Source of the DNA: Pseudomonas putida
Lineage (GTDB): Bacteria > Pseudomonadota > Gammaproteobacteria > Pseudomonadales > Pseudomonadaceae
Length of the DNA stretch: 64,000 nucleotides
Assembly: GCA_029953615.1 (NCBI GenBank)
Contig: CP124529.1
Location: 1,888,998 to 1,952,997 of the forward strand
Reading direction: 5' to 3'
Each line of letters begins with the position of its first letter. The first letter of the stretch is position 1. Below, piece after piece: positions 10,621 through 20,110 of the stretch. The notes below the pieces were generated by a model. It saw only the letters and a list, made by a program, of their open reading frames with translations. It was not told where the DNA came from and searched no databases. A program made the position numbers and the translations under genes.

Positions 10621-12154
10621 TTACAGGCTTGGCAGCACACCCGCCGGCAGCAGGCCAGTCAGGCTACCCTTGGCCAACAGTTCCACGGCCTTTTCGATGT
10701 CGGGCGCGAAGAAACGGTCACGATCGTAGTGCGGCACTTCGCTGCGCAGCGCCTGGCGCGCCTGCTCCAGCTTGGCCGAAGTCTTCAGGCCCTTGCGCAG
10801 GTCGAGGCCCTGGCAGGCGCCCAGCCACTCGATGGCCAGCACGCCACGGGTGTTTTCAGCCATTTCCCACAGGCGCTTGCCGGCAGCCGGGGCCATCGAC
10901 ACGTGGTCTTCCTGGTTGGCCGAGGTCGGCAGGCTGTCGACGCTGTGCGGGTGCGACAGAGCCTTGTTCTCGCTGGCCAGGGCAGCTGCCGTGACCTGGG
11001 CGATCATGAAGCCGGAGTTGACCCCGCCGTTCTCCACCAGGAACGGCGGCAGCTGGGACATGTGCTTGTCCATCATCAGCGAGATGCGGCGCTCGCTGAG
11101 CGAACCGATTTCGGCGATGGCCAAGGCGATGTTGTCGGCGGCCATGGCCACCGGCTCGGCGTGGAAGTTGCCACCGGAAATCACGTCACCTTCGGCCGCG
11201 AACACCAACGGGTTGTCCGACACGGCGTTGGCTTCGATGCCCAGTACCTCGGCAGCCTGGCGCAGCTGGGTCAGGCAGGCGCCCATGACCTGCGGCTGGC
11301 AGCGCAGCGAGTACGGGTCCTGGACCTTGTCGCAGTTCTTGTGCGACAGCGACACTTCGCTGGAGTCGCCCAGCAGGTCACGGAAGCAGGCAGCAGTGTC
11401 GATCTGGCCGCGCTGGCCACGCACTTCGTGGATGCGCGCATCGAACGGCGAGCGCGAGCCCAGTGCGGCTTCGACGCTCAGGCCAACCGCAGGCGATGGC
11501 GGCGGCGTACAGGTCTTCACCCTGGAACAGGCCACGCAGGGCATAGGCGGTGGACGCCTGGGTGCCGTTGAGCAGGGCCAGGCCCTCTTTGGCGGCCAGG
11601 GTCAGTGGCTCGAGGCCGGCGACCGCCAGGGCTTCGGTGGCCGGCAGCCACTGCCCTTTATAGCGGGCCTTGCCTTCACCCAGCAGCACCAGCGACATGT
11701 GCGCCAGCGGGGCGAGGTCGCCGGAAGCACCCACCGAGCCCTTCAGCGGGATGTGCGGGTAGACTTCGGCGTTGACCAGGGCGATCAGCGCGTCGATGAC
11801 TTTGCGACGGATGCCGGAGAAGCCACGGCTGAGGCTGTTGATCTTCAGTACCATGATCAGCCGCACCAGGTCGTCATCCAGCGGCGCGCCGACACCGGCG
11901 GCGTGGGACAGCACCAGCGAGCGCTGCAGGTTTTCCAGGTCGTGGCTGGCGATGCGGGTCGAGGCCAGCAGGCCGAAACCGGTGTTGATGCCGTAGGCGG
12001 TACGGTCTTCGGCAATGATCTGTTCGACGCAGGCAACGCTGGCGTCGATGGCCGGCGCGGCGCTGGCGTCCAGTTGCAGGCGCACGGGCGCGGCGTGGAT
12101 GGCGCGCAGCTGGGCCAGGGTCAGGGTGCCGGGCTTGAGGGTCAATTCGGTCAC
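10621..12154 (-). pseudogene. hutH: Histidine ammonia-lyase, interrupted by one frameshift
   Basis: HutH deaminates histidine to urocanate, the first step of the pathway. The GTG at 12152-12154 follows GGAGTAGTAAA and gives the usual start of the P. putida protein. The Ala-Ser-Gly triad that cyclises into the MIO cofactor is seen in [11 protein letters not shown] (Ser144). At about 11485 one extra base turns the expected [18 protein letters not shown] into a broken frame. Downstream sequence then continues perfectly in the next frame to the stop at 10621. The total length equals 510 codons plus stop plus one base, as expected for a single insertion. As given, no full-length enzyme would be made. 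Confidence 0.9.
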
Positions 12155-12259
12155 TTTACTACTCCAATCGCGTGGAGCCGCAGGCCCGTTTCTGGTGCCT
12201 GCGCGCCCCTTCTTGTTGTTCAGTATCACCCTTGTGGGGTGCGATCCAAAGCGTGGCGA

Positions 12260-13933
12260 TCAGCCAGTGATCATTGGCAGGTCCAGGCCCTGCTCCTTGG
12301 CGCAATCGATGGCGATGTCGTAACCGGCATCGGCATGGCGCATTACACCGGTCCCCGGGTCGTTGGTCAGCACGCGGGCAATACGCTCGGCGGCTTCGTC
12401 GGTACCGTCGCAGACGATGACCATGCCCGAGTGCTGGGAGAAGCCCATGCCCACGCCACCACCGTGGTGCAGCGACACCCAGGTAGCACCGCCGGCGGTG
12501 TTCAGCAGGGCGTTGAGCAGCGGCCAGTCGGAAACAGCGTCGGAGCCGTCGCGCATGGCTTCGGTTTCACGGTTGGGGCTGGACACCGAACCGGAGTCCA
12601 GGTGGTCGCGGCCGATGACGACTGGCGCCGACAGCTCGCCGCTGCGGACCATTTCGTTGAACGCCAGGCCCAGCTTGGCGCGCAGACCCAGACCCACCCA
12701 GCAGATACGTGCCGGCAGGCCCTGGAAGCTGATGCGCTCGCGGGCCATGTCCAGCCAGCGGTGCAGGTGAGCGTCGTCGGGGATCAGTTCCTTGACCTTG
12801 GCGTCGGTCTTGTAGATGTCCTCGGCATCACCGGACAGCGCCGCCCAGCGGAACGGGCCGATGCCACGGCAGAACAGCGGACGGATGTAGGCCGGTACGA
12901 AGCCCGGGAAGTCGAAGGCATTGGCCACGCCCTCTTCCTTGGCCATCTGGCGGATGTTGTTGCCGTAGTCGAAGGTCGGGATGCCCTGCTTCTGGAAGTC
13001 GAGCATGGCTTGAACGTGCACGGCCATCGATTGCTTGGCAGCCTTGACCACTGCGGCCGGTTCGGTCTGCGCACGGTCGCGGTATTGCTCCCAGGTCCAG
13101 CCGGCAGGCAGGTAGCCGTTCAGTGGGTCGTGGGCACTGGTCTGGTCGGTGACCATGTCCGGGCGCACGCCACGCTTGACCAGCTCTGGCAGGATTTCGG
13201 CAGCGTTGCCGTGCAGGGCAATGGAGATGGCTTTGCCTTCCGCGGTGTACCTGGCGATGCGTGCCAGGGCGTCGTCGAGGTCGGTTGCCTGCTCGTCGAC
13301 GTAACGGGTTTCCAGGCGGAAGTCGATGCGGCTCTGCTGGCATTCGATGTTCAGCGAGCAGGCGCCGGCCAGGGTGGCGGCCAGTGGCTGGGCGCCACCC
13401 ATGCCGCCCAGGCCAGCGGTGAGAACCCACTTGCCTTTCAGGCTGCCGCCGTAATGCTGGCGACCGGCTTCGACGAAGGTTTCGTAGGTGCCCTGGACGA
13501 TGCCCTGGCTGCCGATGTAGATCCAGCTGCCGGCGGTCATCTGGCCGTACATGGCCAGGCCCTTGGCGTCCAGTTCGTTGAAGTGTTCCCAGTTGGCCCA
13601 GTGCGGCACCAGGTTGGAGTTGGCGATCAGCACGCGCGGGGCGTTGCTGTGGGTCTTGAACACGCCAACCGGCTTGCCCGATTGCACCAGCAGGGTTTCA
13701 TCGTCTTCCAGGCGGGTCAGTGTCTCGACGATCTTGTCGTAGCAGGCCCAGTTGCGCGCAGCGCGGCCGATGCCACCGTACACCACCAGTTCTTTCGGGT
13801 TTTCCGCGACCTGTGGATCGAGGTTGTTCATCAGCATGCGCAGTGGCGCTTCGGTCAGCCAGCTTTTGGCGGTCAGCTTGTTGCCACGTGGGGCACGGAT
13901 TTCAACGTCACGGTATTTGTTGTTGTCGGTCAC
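12260..13933 (-). CDS. hutU: Urocanate hydratase (urocanase)
   Basis: The 557-residue product hydrates urocanate to imidazolonepropionate using tightly bound NAD+. The sequence is typical throughout: [17 protein letters not shown] start, the glycine-rich [15 protein letters not shown], and [15 protein letters not shown] near the end. The start is GTG, preceded by GAGGA eight bases upstream. It is the first structural gene of the minus-strand hut run. A HutC operator-like palindrome lies 66 bases upstream at 13999. Confidence 0.96.
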   Translation of the reverse strand: MTDNNKYRDVEIRAPRGNKLTAKSWLTEAPLRMLMNNLDPQVAENPKELVVYGGIGRAARNWACYDKIVETLTRLEDDETLLVQSGKPVGVFKTHSNAPRVLIANSNLVPHWANWEHFNELDAKGLAMYGQMTAGSWIYIGSQGIVQGTYETFVEAGRQHYGGSLKGKWVLTAGLGGMGGAQPLAATLAGACSLNIECQQSRIDFRLETRYVDEQATDLDDALARIARYTAEGKAISIALHGNAAEILPELVKRGVRPDMVTDQTSAHDPLNGYLPAGWTWEQYRDRAQTEPAAVVKAAKQSMAVHVQAMLDFQKQGIPTFDYGNNIRQMAKEEGVANAFDFPGFVPAYIRPLFCRGIGPFRWAALSGDAEDIYKTDAKVKELIPDDAHLHRWLDMARERISFQGLPARICWVGLGLRAKLGLAFNEMVRSGELSAPVVIGRDHLDSGSVSSPNRETEAMRDGSDAVSDWPLLNALLNTAGGATWVSLHHGGGVGMGFSQHSGMVIVCDGTDEAAERIARVLTNDPGTGVMRHADAGYDIAIDCAKEQGLDLPMITG

Positions 13934-13998
13934 GGGAAAGGTCCTCTACGGTCGTCCGCGGGCGGGTATGTCGTGGTAGATATACAAACACACCTTTA

Positions 13999-14012
13999 CT
14001 TGTATGTACAAG
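13999..14012. promoter_or_regulatory. HutC operator-like palindrome upstream of hutU
   Basis: CTTGTATGTACAAG has perfect 6-base arms (CTTGTA/TACAAG) around TG. It fits the HutC site type described for Pseudomonas hut promoters. It lies in the hutU upstream region, so urocanate-responsive HutC repression of hutU and the genes after it is likely. A related site is at 15578. Confidence 0.75.
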
Positions 14013-14055
14013 CATGGACAACCAAAATAATTGGACTGATCCGCTGAGCGGTTGA

Positions 14056-14186
14056 AAAAGCTGGGGCCGCTTTGCGGCCCTATCGCGACACAAGGCCGCT
14101 CCTACAGGGGACCACGTCAGCCAGGGCATACGCGGTCGCTGTAGGAGCGGCCTTGTGTCGCGATAGGGCTGCGCAGCAGCCCCGAC
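14056..14186. repeat. REP-like palindrome, class B
   Basis: A long imperfect inverted repeat fills most of the hutU-hutD gap. Its arms contain CGACACAAGGCCGCTCCTAC and the complement, flanked by GGGGCCGC/GCAGCCCC. It is the same family as those at 10508 and 18130. It lies just after the hutD stop and may end or reduce hutCD transcription before the hutU promoter. Confidence 0.78.
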
Positions 14187-14190
14187 TATC

Positions 14191-14763
14191 TCAACGTGAA
14201 ACGAGTTCGATCAGGCAGCAGCGCCCCTGCACATCCAGCCCCAGCAACTGGTCATTACCCTCCAGTCGCAGGCAGTCATACAACCCCAGCCGCTGCGTCT
14301 CGCGCCCGGCAATGCCAACCTCGACCTGATTGCTGGCCGCAAACAGCAACACCGTCGAAGCCGAGCTGTACAAGCGACTGGTACCATCGAACCACTGCAA
14401 CCGCGCCCGATAGCGCTGCGGTGCATAGATCAGGTTGAAATCGCGGATCGCCCCGCCCAGCAGCTTGCAACTGACCTGGCTCTCGCCGCTGAAGGCAAAG
14501 GCATCGAACGGCAGCAACGGCCGGCTGGCCTGGCCGTCGACCAGCAGGCGCATGCCGTCGCCCTGCAGCACGGTGATGATCCGCTGGTAGCCGGCGAAGG
14601 TGGAAAAGCCGCCGGACTCCTTGATATCGGCAATCGACAGGCGCCAGCCAAAGCCGTCCAGGCCCTCGCCATTGTCGCGGGTAATTTCTTCGGTGAAACC
14701 GCCACCGTTCTTCCAAGGCATGCGCGGGTAGCCCTGCGCACGCAACAACTGCAACTGACTCAT
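14191..14763 (-). CDS. hutD: HutD family protein
   Basis: The 190-residue product matches HutD, a cupin-like protein conserved in Pseudomonas hut loci; the N-terminal MPWKNGGGFTEEI motif is diagnostic. In P. fluorescens HutD is reported to limit hut expression, possibly by sensing a pathway intermediate; its biochemical role is not settled. Its ATG overlaps the hutC stop (ATGA), so the two are translated as a pair. Confidence 0.9.
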   Translation of the reverse strand: MSQLQLLRAQGYPRMPWKNGGGFTEEITRDNGEGLDGFGWRLSIADIKESGGFSTFAGYQRIITVLQGDGMRLLVDGQASRPLLPFDAFAFSGESQVSCKLLGGAIRDFNLIYAPQRYRARLQWFDGTSRLYSSASTVLLFAASNQVEVGIAGRETQRLGLYDCLRLEGNDQLLGLDVQGRCCLIELVSR

Positions 14764-15506
14764 TTACTGAAACGTCCTTCCAGGCGATGACGGGAACCGG
14801 GGTGGATCAGCCGCGCGGCGGTCACCGGCTGGCGGCCGGACCAGGTGCGACGGCGGATCAGCAGGCAAGGCTCGCCCCGCTCGATCTGCAACAGGCGGCA
14901 TTCTTCCGGCTCGGCCAGGATGGCCTCGACCACGTGTTCACCCTCGGTCAGCGGCGCCACCTGCGACAGGTAGGCGTAAGGCGTCTGCCGGGTGAAGTCC
15001 TGCTTGAGGTAATCGGGGGCAATCGCCGCGTTGACGTAGCGGTCCTCGATCTGCACCGGCACGCCGTTCTCGAAATGCACGATCAGCGAGTGGAACACCC
15101 GCTGGCCTTCGCGCATGTCCAGGGCCAGGGCCCGCTCGGAACCGGCCGTTTCCTCGGTGAGGGTGATCACCTGGCAGCTATGCTGGTGGCCACGCGCAGT
15201 GATTTCGTCGGCAATGTTGTTGACCTCGAACAGCGCCGAACGGCCCTTGGGCTCGGCCACGAAGGTACCGACCCCTTGCATGCGTACCAGCAGGCCTTCG
15301 GCGGTAAGTTCGCGCAGGGCGCGGTTGATGGTCATGCGGCTGAAGCCCAGTTCGCTGACCAGCTCGCTCTCCGAGGGTACCCGGTGATGCGGCGGCCAGC
15401 TGCCGTTGTCGATCTGCTGGATGATCATCTGTTTGACCCGGGCGTACAGCGGCGCCGGGCCCTCGCCCATCTGGGCAACCAGCGCGGAGACAGGAGGTGT
15501 CGGCAC
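14760..15506 (-). CDS. hutC: Histidine utilisation repressor, GntR/HutC family
   Basis: HutC represses hut genes and is released by urocanate. The N-terminal winged helix is seen in LYARVKQMIIQQIDNG through VPSESELVSELGFSRMTINR, followed by a UTRA ligand-binding domain with LIRRRTWSGRQPVTAARLIH near the end. The GTG at 15504-15506 (248 residues) follows AAGGA and gives VPTPPVSALVAQMGEGPAP, the usual start; a longer in-frame reading from 15590 would run through the operator and is unlikely. It is divergent from hutF. Confidence 0.93.
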   Translation of the reverse strand: MPTPPVSALVAQMGEGPAPLYARVKQMIIQQIDNGSWPPHHRVPSESELVSELGFSRMTINRALRELTAEGLLVRMQGVGTFVAEPKGRSALFEVNNIADEITARGHQHSCQVITLTEETAGSERALALDMREGQRVFHSLIVHFENGVPVQIEDRYVNAAIAPDYLKQDFTRQTPYAYLSQVAPLTEGEHVVEAILAEPEECRLLQIERGEPCLLIRRRTWSGRQPVTAARLIHPGSRHRLEGRFSK

Positions 15507-15577
15507 GGCGTTGGATCCTTGTGCAAATGGAATGAGCGGTAGCTTGCCGCAGTTTACCCGGCAGGCAAACGCCTGTA

Positions 15578-15591
15578 TATGTATATACAAG
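15578..15591. promoter_or_regulatory. HutC operator-like site between hutC and hutF
   Basis: TATGTATATACAAG matches the CTTGTA-N2-TACAAG palindrome at 13999 in 10 of 12 arm positions. It lies about 25 bases before the hutF start and about 70 before hutC. It could serve both hutF repression and hutCD autoregulation. Confidence 0.6.
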
Positions 15592-15615
15592 TTAACAATA
15601 ACAGGATTTGCACCG

Positions 15616-16980
15616 ATGTCCGCCTACTTCGCCGAACGCGCCCTGCTGCCCACAGGCTGGGCCAGCAATGTCCGCATCGAGGTCGCCAGCGATGGCCACG
15701 TGGCCCGCATCGAGCCGGGCGGTTCGGCCGAAGGCGCCGAGCGCCTGGCCGGCCCGCTGCTGCCGGGCATGCCCAACCTGCACTCGCATGCCTTCCAGCG
15801 CGCCATGGCGGGGCTGGCGGAAGTCGCCGGCAACCCCAACGACAGCTTCTGGACCTGGCGTGACCTGATGTACCGCCTGGTTGGCCAGATCAGCCCGGAA
15901 CAGCTGCAGGTGATCGCCCGCCAGCTGTACATCGAGATGCTCAAGGCCGGCTACACCTCCGTGGCCGAATTCCACTACGTGCACCACGACCAGGCGGGCA
16001 AGGCCTATGCCGACCCGGCCGAACTGTCCCGCCGCATCAGCGCAGCCGCAGCCGGCAGCGGCATTGGCCTGACCTTGCTGCCGGTGCTGTACAGCCACGC
16101 CGGCTTCGGCGGCCAGGCGCCAAATGACGGGCAACGGCGCTTCATCAACTCCACCGAACAGTACCTGCAACTGCAAGCGCAACTGGCCCCGCTGCTGGCC
16201 GCGCAACCGGCGCAGCAACTGGGCTTGTGCTTCCACTCGCTGCGGGCGGTGACGCCCGGGCAGATTGTCGAGGTGCTGGCCGCCAGCGACAAGCAATGCC
16301 CTGTGCATATCCACATCGCCGAGCAGCAGAAGGAAGTCGACGACTGCCTGGCCTGGAGCGGCCTGCGCCCGTTGCAGTGGCTGTACGAGCATGTCGACGT
16401 CGACCCGCGCTGGTGCCTGGTGCACGCTACCCATGCCGAGCCGGATGAAGTCACCGCCATGGCTCGCAGCGGCGCGGTAGCCGGGCTGTGCCTGACCACC
16501 GAGGCCAACCTCGGCGACGGGATTTTCCCGGCAGTGGACTACCTGGCGCAGGGTGGGCGGATGGGCATTGGTTCGGACAGCCATGTATCGCTGAGCGTGG
16601 TGGAGGAGCTGCGCTGGCTGGAATATGGCCAGCGGCTGCGCGACCAGCGGCGCAACCGCCTGTATCGCGGCGACCAGCCGATGGTCGGGCGCACGCTGTA
16701 TGACGCTGCGCTGGCGGGCGGTGCGCAGGCGCTGGGGCAGGCGGTCGGTGAGCTGGCCGTAGGCAAGCGCGCGGACTGGCTGGTGCTCGACGGCCAGGAC
16801 CCTTACATCGCCATGGCCGATGGCGATGCCATTCTCAACCGCTGGCTGTTTGCCGGCGGCGATCGCCAGGTGCGCGATGTAATGGTCAATGGGCAGTGGG
16901 TGGTGCGCCAGGGGCGGCATGCGCAGGAAGAGCAAAGCGCGCGGGCGTTTGCCGAGGTGTTGCGCCAGCTTTTGGGGTAA
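15616..16980 (+). CDS. hutF: Formimidoylglutamate deiminase
   Basis: This 454-residue amidohydrolase converts N-formimino-L-glutamate to N-formylglutamate and ammonia, feeding HutG. Metal-site motifs are MPNLHSHAFQR near residue 55, VHIHIAEQQKEVDDC, LVHATHAEPDE and GIGSDSHVSLS. The ATG at 15616 gives MSAYFAERALLPTGW; the reading frame extends upstream, but only into hutC and the operator. It is the only plus-strand gene of the hut cluster. Confidence 0.94.
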   Translation: MSAYFAERALLPTGWASNVRIEVASDGHVARIEPGGSAEGAERLAGPLLPGMPNLHSHAFQRAMAGLAEVAGNPNDSFWTWRDLMYRLVGQISPEQLQVIARQLYIEMLKAGYTSVAEFHYVHHDQAGKAYADPAELSRRISAAAAGSGIGLTLLPVLYSHAGFGGQAPNDGQRRFINSTEQYLQLQAQLAPLLAAQPAQQLGLCFHSLRAVTPGQIVEVLAASDKQCPVHIHIAEQQKEVDDCLAWSGLRPLQWLYEHVDVDPRWCLVHATHAEPDEVTAMARSGAVAGLCLTTEANLGDGIFPAVDYLAQGGRMGIGSDSHVSLSVVEELRWLEYGQRLRDQRRNRLYRGDQPMVGRTLYDAALAGGAQALGQAVGELAVGKRADWLVLDGQDPYIAMADGDAILNRWLFAGGDRQVRDVMVNGQWVVRQGRHAQEEQSARAFAEVLRQLLG

Positions 16981-16987
16981 GTGTATT

Positions 16988-17118
16988 GGGGCTGCTTTGC
17001 AGCCCTTCGCGGCGGTTCGGCGCCCCGACACGCCCGCTCCCACAGGTTCTGCGCTAAACCCTGTGGGAGCGGGCGTGTCGGGGCGCCGAACCGCCGCGAA
17101 GGGTTGCAAAGCAACCCC
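16988..17118. repeat. Exceptionally long inverted repeat (REP class A core)
   Basis: Two 59-base arms (16988-17046 and 17060-17118) are complementary at 57 of 59 positions around a 13-base loop. The core is the class A REP sequence GCCCGCTCCCACAGG. The two mismatches would be G-U pairs in one RNA strand. It separates the convergent hutF and blc genes and could act as a transcription barrier for both. Confidence 0.9.
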
Positions 17119-17125
17119 AGAAAAT

Positions 17126-17698
17126 TCAGTGCCTCTTGACGATCTGTTGGTCCGATGCGCGCCAGATCAAGCGGCTGGTGTCATAGCCCTGCTGCCGCGC
17201 CTTGGACATCAGGTTCTCGCGCTCCCAGGCAGGTAGCGTCGGCGTGCGCGACAGGATCCACAGGTGCTTGCGGTCCGGGCTGCCGACCACCGCCGTGCGG
17301 TAGCGATCATCCACGTACAGAATCCAGTACTCGCCCCTGGCCACGCCAGGCACCAGCTTGGTGAACCAGTTATCGAACTCGATCCAGAGTTTGTCGGTGT
17401 GCCCCGGTTCCTGGATGTTCGCATGCCCTTCGGCGCGCAACCATTCGTCACCCATGGTGCGGCAGCGGTTGAGCACGCCGAGGCTACCATCGAGCCTGAG
17501 GTTGTAGTGCGCTTCGGACTGCTCGCAGCCGGTCTGATAGCGCATCGGCAGGCGCGCCAGCTCATACCACTTGCCCTGATAGCGCTTGAGGTCGATGTTG
17601 CCTGCAGTTTTCGGTGCCAGCGGGTCATGCACGGAGCCGGCACAACCGCCCAGCAGCAACGCCAGGCATACCCCCATCAGCAGATACAGACGTCTCAT
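17126..17698 (-). CDS. blc: Lipocalin family outer-membrane lipoprotein
   Basis: A 190-residue lipoprotein. A signal peptide with lipobox LLGGCAGS puts the lipidated cysteine at residue 19. The bacterial lipocalin signature NIDLKRYQGKWYELARLPMR follows. Blc-type lipocalins bind fatty acids or lysophospholipids and are often stress-induced. The LWILSRTPTLP segment late in the protein is a family hallmark. The ATG overlaps the stop of the upstream small lipoprotein gene (ATGA), so the two are coupled. Confidence 0.9.
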   Translation of the reverse strand: MRRLYLLMGVCLALLLGGCAGSVHDPLAPKTAGNIDLKRYQGKWYELARLPMRYQTGCEQSEAHYNLRLDGSLGVLNRCRTMGDEWLRAEGHANIQEPGHTDKLWIEFDNWFTKLVPGVARGEYWILYVDDRYRTAVVGSPDRKHLWILSRTPTLPAWERENLMSKARQQGYDTSRLIWRASDQQIVKRH

Positions 17699-17949
17699 TT
17701 GAGACCCTGCCCTGAATACATCAGTACCTTGTCAGCCGCGTACTGCACGCTGATGAAGCTCTTCTCGTCCCCCCAGGTGCAGCTGCTCATGCCCAGTGCG
17801 CCAGAGCACTCGGTCGGCGTACCGAGCAGCTGCTCGACCTCGGCCTTGTTCATACCGGCCTTGATCTTGGAATAGTTTTCCTGGTTGATCTTGCTGCAGG
17901 CAGTCAGGACGACGCACAGCGACAACAGGGCGAGGGAACGCAACGACAT
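17695..17949 (-). CDS. Small lipoprotein, SmpA/OmlA-like fold
   Basis: An 84-residue lipoprotein: MSLRSLALLSLCVVLTACSK carries a lipobox (LTAC). The NYSKIKAGMNKAEVEQLLGTPTEC segment is typical of the SmpA/OmlA-BLIP-like fold (DUF3862 type), which often binds other envelope proteins. I chose the ATG at 17947-17949 because AGGAG lies eight bases upstream; the GTG three codons earlier has no room for a ribosome site. Coupled to blc. Specific function unknown. Confidence 0.85.
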   Translation of the reverse strand: MSLRSLALLSLCVVLTACSKINQENYSKIKAGMNKAEVEQLLGTPTECSGALGMSSCTWGDEKSFISVQYAADKVLMYSGQGLK

Positions 17950-18129
17950 GAAGGACACTCCTGAAGAGGGGATACAGGCGAGTGGCCTGCAGTGACCTTC
18001 GACGAAAAAAAGCCTCCCAGGTTCCCTGCCCTACCCCCTTTGCGCCTACACCATTGGTCGGATGGCCACTACTGTGCGATTAATCACAAAGCATTAATCA
18101 CCCGCCCAATAAAAAAGCCGCCCCTACGC

Positions 18130-18236
18130 ACTGTAGGAGCAGCCTTGTGCTGCGAAAGGGCCGGTAAGGTCAACAGGAATGCATGGGCCGCGAGGGCCTC
18201 TTCGCAGCGCAAGGCTGCTCCTGCAAAAAGCCGCCA
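18130..18236. repeat. REP-like palindrome, class B
   Basis: Inverted repeat with arms GTAGGAGCAGCCTTGTGCTG and its complement around 18205-18232. It lies in the 295-base gap upstream of the small lipoprotein gene and downstream of the DUF924 gene. No gene was found in the gap; the bases before the repeat (17950-18120) hold only the presumed lipoprotein promoter region. Confidence 0.8.
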
Positions 18237-18244
18237 GCGTGGCG

Positions 18245-18841
18245 TCAGAACCTGGACCCAGGCTCCAGCAAAAAATCCATCTCTTCGCTGGTGCTCGGCC
18301 GCTCCAGCACCAGATTGCGGTGCGGGAAGCGCCCGAACCGGGCAATCACCCGCTGGTGCTGCTCGGCATAGTCGAGGAAGCCTTCGAACAACCGGCGGTT
18401 GGCCTCAGGCTGCTCGTCCAGCAACAGCTGGTAGCGTTCGACGCACAGGTTCTGCCAGTCCAGCACTTCGGCATGCTCCAGTACCAGCAGCACGAACACC
18501 CGCTGGATCGGCAGCAACTGGTAATCCCAGTGTTTCTGCAAACCCTGCATCGCCACCACCTGGGCACGCCGGTCGCCCTCGAAGGCGCGCGGCGTGTCGC
18601 GGTAGATCATGCGTGGCAGCTGGTCCAGCAGGAGCAGCAGACCCAGCCAGCCCTGCGGGCTTTGCTGCCACTCGTCAAGCCCACCCGCCAGGGCATGCTC
18701 GACCAGATCGCCAAACAGCGCCTGGGCCTCGGCGTCATGATGCTTGCCGAACCACAGCGTGCTCTTCTCGTCAGCCACGGCCTGGGGACTGGTGCCCCAA
18801 CCGAACCACCACTCCAGCAACGGCTGCCAAGGTGCGAGCAT
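18245..18841 (-). CDS. DUF924 family protein
   Basis: The 198-residue product has the DUF924 pattern: EWWFG near the start, WFGKHHDAE, LLLLLDQLPRMIYRD, then HQRVIARFGRFPHRN near the C-terminus. Members are alpha-helical and TPR-like; no enzymatic role is established. It starts three bases after the fbp stop, so it is likely transcribed with fbp. Confidence 0.9.
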   Translation of the reverse strand: MLAPWQPLLEWWFGWGTSPQAVADEKSTLWFGKHHDAEAQALFGDLVEHALAGGLDEWQQSPQGWLGLLLLLDQLPRMIYRDTPRAFEGDRRAQVVAMQGLQKHWDYQLLPIQRVFVLLVLEHAEVLDWQNLCVERYQLLLDEQPEANRRLFEGFLDYAEQHQRVIARFGRFPHRNLVLERPSTSEEMDFLLEPGSRF

Positions 18842-18844
18842 GAC

Positions 18845-19855
18845 TTACTCCTTGTGGTAGGCGGTAACGCGCTCGACCTCTTCCTTCGAGCCGAGGATTA
18901 CCGACACTCGCTGGTGCAGGCTTTCCGGCTTGATGTCGAGGATGCGATCGTAACCGTTGGTGGAAGCGCCGCCAGCCTGTTCGATGATGAACGACATCGG
19001 GTTGGCTTCGTACATCAGGCGCAGCTTGCCCGGCTTGCTCGGTTCGCGGGCGTCACGTGGGTACATGAACAGGCCGCCACGGGTCAGGATGCGGTGCACG
19101 TCGGCCACCATCGAGGCGATCCAGCGCATGTTGTAGTTCTTTTTCAGCGGGCCGGTCTCGCCTGCCAGCAGTTCGCCCACGTAACGCTGAACCGGGGCTT
19201 CCCAGTGGCGCTGGTTGGACATGTTGATGGCGAACTCGGCGGTGCTTTCCGGTACGCGGATGTTTTCATGGGTGAGGACGAAGCTGCCCAGTTCGCGGTC
19301 CAGGGTGAAGCCCTTGACGCCGTTGCCCAGGGTCAGGATCAGCATGGTCTGCGGGCCATAGATGGCGTAACCGGCGGCGACCTGCTGGGTGCCTGGCTGC
19401 AGGAAGGCATTTTCGTTCAGGGTTTCGTTCTGGCTCAGGTACTCGTTAGGGCAACGCAGTACCGAGAAGATGGTGCCGACCGAAACGTTGACGTCGATGT
19501 TGGACGAGCCATCCAGCGGGTCGAAGACCAGCAGGTAGGCGCCTTTCGGGTACTTGCCCGGGATCTGGTAGGCGTTGTCCATTTCTTCGGAAGCCATGCC
19601 GGCCAGGTGGCCGCCCCACTCGTTGGCTTCCAGCAGGATATCGTTGGAAATCACGTCCAGTTTCTTCTGGACTTCGCCCTGCACGTTTTCAGTGCCCATG
19701 CTGCCCAGTACACCGCCGAGGGCGCCTTTGGACACGTGATGGCTGATTTCCTTGCACGCACGCGCCACCACCTCGATCAGGAAGCGCAGATCGGCAGGGG
19801 TATTGTTGCTGCGGGTCTGCTCAATCAGATAGCGACTCAGGGTAACGCGGGACAT
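18845..19855 (-). CDS. fbp: Fructose-1,6-bisphosphatase, class I
   Basis: A 336-residue gluconeogenic enzyme that hydrolyses fructose 1,6-bisphosphate to fructose 6-phosphate with Mg2+. The metal-site motif [19 protein letters not shown] is intact, as is the C-terminal [21 protein letters not shown]. Length is normal. As pseudomonads use Entner-Doudoroff with recycling of triose phosphate, this is a central enzyme. It is upstream of the DUF924 gene and near glgP. Confidence 0.97.
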   Translation of the reverse strand: MSRVTLSRYLIEQTRSNNTPADLRFLIEVVARACKEISHHVSKGALGGVLGSMGTENVQGEVQKKLDVISNDILLEANEWGGHLAGMASEEMDNAYQIPGKYPKGAYLLVFDPLDGSSNIDVNVSVGTIFSVLRCPNEYLSQNETLNENAFLQPGTQQVAAGYAIYGPQTMLILTLGNGVKGFTLDRELGSFVLTHENIRVPESTAEFAINMSNQRHWEAPVQRYVGELLAGETGPLKKNYNMRWIASMVADVHRILTRGGLFMYPRDAREPSKPGKLRLMYEANPMSFIIEQAGGASTNGYDRILDIKPESLHQRVSVILGSKEEVERVTAYHKE

Positions 19856-20008
19856 GTATGGCTCCGAAAGGATTGGGGGATAAAAAACCCACGCAGTTTA
19901 CAGGGAGAGTTGCGGGCTAGCGAGTGATGAGACTCGCCACGGCTCTCAGACGGCACAATAGGTCGGTAGTTCAGCGCGCGCCAGGCCGGTGGTCTGGTTG
20001 TGGGCCCA

Positions 20009-20095
20009 TTCGCGGGCACGCCCGCTCCCACAGGGATTGCACAGCCTTCGAAACCTGTGCAGTCCCTGTGGGAGCGGGCGTGCCCGCGAAGAGGC
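20009..20095. repeat. REP-like palindrome, class A
   Basis: Arms TTCGCGGGCACGCCCGCTCC and complement, with CACAGG/CCTGTG at the inner ends. It separates glgP (upstream) from fbp, both minus strand. Confidence 0.85.
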
Positions 20096-20110
20096 CGGAA
20101 CAGACTTACA

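Noticed and set aside
10772..14047. A 1091-codon plus-strand open frame across hutH and hutU
   Set aside because: It is antisense to two well-conserved genes, has low-complexity V/G/Q/H composition, and no ribosome site. Long antisense frames are usual in GC-rich DNA.
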